Shown piece after piece: positions 6,240 through 7,024 of a DNA stretch of 7,024 nt. The translations under genes and the position numbers were made by a program. Each line of letters opens with the position of its first letter. The first letter of the stretch is position 1. The notes under the pieces were generated by a model. It saw nothing but the letters and a program-made list of their open reading frames with translations. It had not been told where the DNA came from and searched no databases. Source of the stretch: Thermoplasmata archaeon (lineage in GTDB: Archaea; Thermoplasmatota; Thermoplasmata; Lutacidiplasmatales; UBA184); contig JASHXS010000168.1 in assembly GCA_030043405.1 (NCBI GenBank), positions 1-7,024 on the forward strand. Reading direction: 5' to 3'.

Positions 6240-7024
6240 GGCGCCCGGAGTTCCTCGGCGACGGGCAGCTGCATGGCCCGCGCCGCCGGCGCGATCGACG
6301 CGAACAGTCCGATGACCACGACGAGACCGAGCCCGACGGCGACCACTCCGGCATCGAACGAAACGAAGCTGAAGCCGGCCGGGAGACCGGCGAGCAAGCG
6401 CAGGAGGAAGGCGTTGATCGCTTCGGCGCCCAAGTACGCGACCGGGAGACCGGCCACCAGGCCGAAGCCGGCCAACAAGAGTCCCTCCTCGACCACCAAC
6501 AACCCGACGCGGCTTCGGGAATGCCCGAGAGCCCGGAGAAGGGCGATCTCGCGGCTCCGGTCGTCGACCGACATCTGGAGAACGGTGGTCGTGAACAGGG
6601 CCGCGACCACGACCCCGATGGCGCCGATGATCTCACCGAACGTGCGGTAGAGGTTCACGACGTGTTGGATCTCGCCGAGGATGTCGGCCAGGGTGAAGAT
6701 CGTGAGGTCCGGGAAGGCTGAACTCAGGATCGACTGGTCGGACGCGGCTCGGGTGGGGTCGTACAGGTGGATGAGCACGAGGGAGCCGTAATCCGTCGAG
6801 GGAGTGCCGCCCCCCACGATCGCTTGGAGCTCCGAGAGATACAGGAAGGAGAGGAGGGCGGACGGGACCAGCCAGAACGGGCCCGTGATGCCGACGACCT
6901 GGAAGGAGGTCGCATTCGCATACCAGGCTTCCAGCCCGGCGGGACCGGTCGGTGAACTGGCCGCCGCCCACACGCGATCGCCGACCGCGACGCCCAGGAC
7001 ACTGGCGAGGCCCTGGTCCAGTTC
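6236..7024 (-). CDS. FtsX/MacB-type ABC transporter permease, C-terminal part (truncated by window edge)
   Basis: 262 residues are visible and the frame is open through base 7024, so the N terminus (TM1 and most of the extracytoplasmic domain) lies outside. The first residues (ELDQGLASVLGVAVGDRVWA) look like the middle of a MacB-type extracytoplasmic domain, so the GTG at 6973 is not a true start. Three C-terminal helices lie at about 130-153, 172-198 and 225-247, counted from the right edge. The hallmark cytoplasmic loop SREIALLRALGHSRSRV follows the first of them. The protein ends PVAEELRAP, a standard close. It differs clearly from the downstream permease, so the two are paralogous rather than a recent duplicate. 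The stop codon shares ATGA with the next permease start. It is probably the first or an early gene of the exporter operon, and any operon promoter lies outside the window. Confidence 0.92.
   Translation of the reverse strand, partial: ELDQGLASVLGVAVGDRVWAAASSPTGPAGLEAWYANATSFQVVGITGPFWLVPSALLSFLYLSELQAIVGGGTPSTDYGSLVLIHLYDPTRAASDQSILSSAFPDLTIFTLADILGEIQHVVNLYRTFGEIIGAIGVVVAALFTTTVLQMSVDDRSREIALLRALGHSRSRVGLLVVEEGLLLAGFGLVAGLPVAYLGAEAINAFLLRLLAGLPAGFSFVSFDAGVVAVGLGLVVVIGLFASIAPAARAMQLPVAEELRAP

Noticed and set aside
6974..7024. GTG at 6973 as the start of the right-edge permease
   Set aside because: The frame remains open to the edge and reads a typical extracytoplasmic-domain segment, so the gene simply continues outside the window.

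Overview
This is a compact, GC-rich stretch carrying seven protein-coding genes and almost no intergenic space. The most informative gene for taxonomy is a full-length ABCE1/Rli1-type ribosome-recycling ATPase at 2510-4288 (minus strand). That family occurs in archaea and eukaryotes but not in bacteria. Together with intron-free, tightly packed, Shine-Dalgarno-bearing operons, it points to a high-GC archaeon. I cannot place it to phylum from the sequence alone; a GC-rich Thermoplasmatota-like lineage is only a guess.

Layout. Positions 1-1954 read rightward. First comes the 3' part of a MoeB/ThiF-type E1-like activating enzyme with a C-terminal rhodanese domain, resembling the eukaryotic MOCS3/Uba4 and bacterial MoeZ architecture. 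It is followed by a two-gene unit: a probable exported, membrane-anchored protein of unknown function (1037-1714) and a 79-residue two-helix membrane protein (1715-1954) that starts on the very next base. Positions 1951-7024 read leftward. From upstream to downstream they hold an FtsX/MacB-type permease (running off the right edge), a second complete FtsX/MacB-type permease, their LolD/MacB-type ATPase, ABCE1, and a small two-helix membrane protein with a bacterial-PH-like domain.

How the genes fit together. The two permeases and the ATPase are joined by two ATGA stop/start overlaps, and ABCE1 starts two bases after the ATPase stop. The four therefore look like one translationally coupled operon: a LolCDE/MacB-like exporter with two different permease subunits plus a housekeeping translation factor. 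The PH-domain gene follows after 76 bases and may belong to the same transcript. The rightward and leftward blocks converge and share a CTAG palindrome that supplies the stop codon of both terminal genes. The E1-rhodanese protein probably activates and sulfurates ubiquitin-like sulfur carriers (molybdopterin or tRNA thiolation, or SAMP-type conjugation). Its pathway partners are not in the window.

I saw no RNA genes, CRISPR arrays, insertion sequences or long repeats. No stretch longer than 300 bases lacks a gene. The least understood parts are the 1037-1954 membrane gene pair and the linkage of ABCE1 to an exporter.
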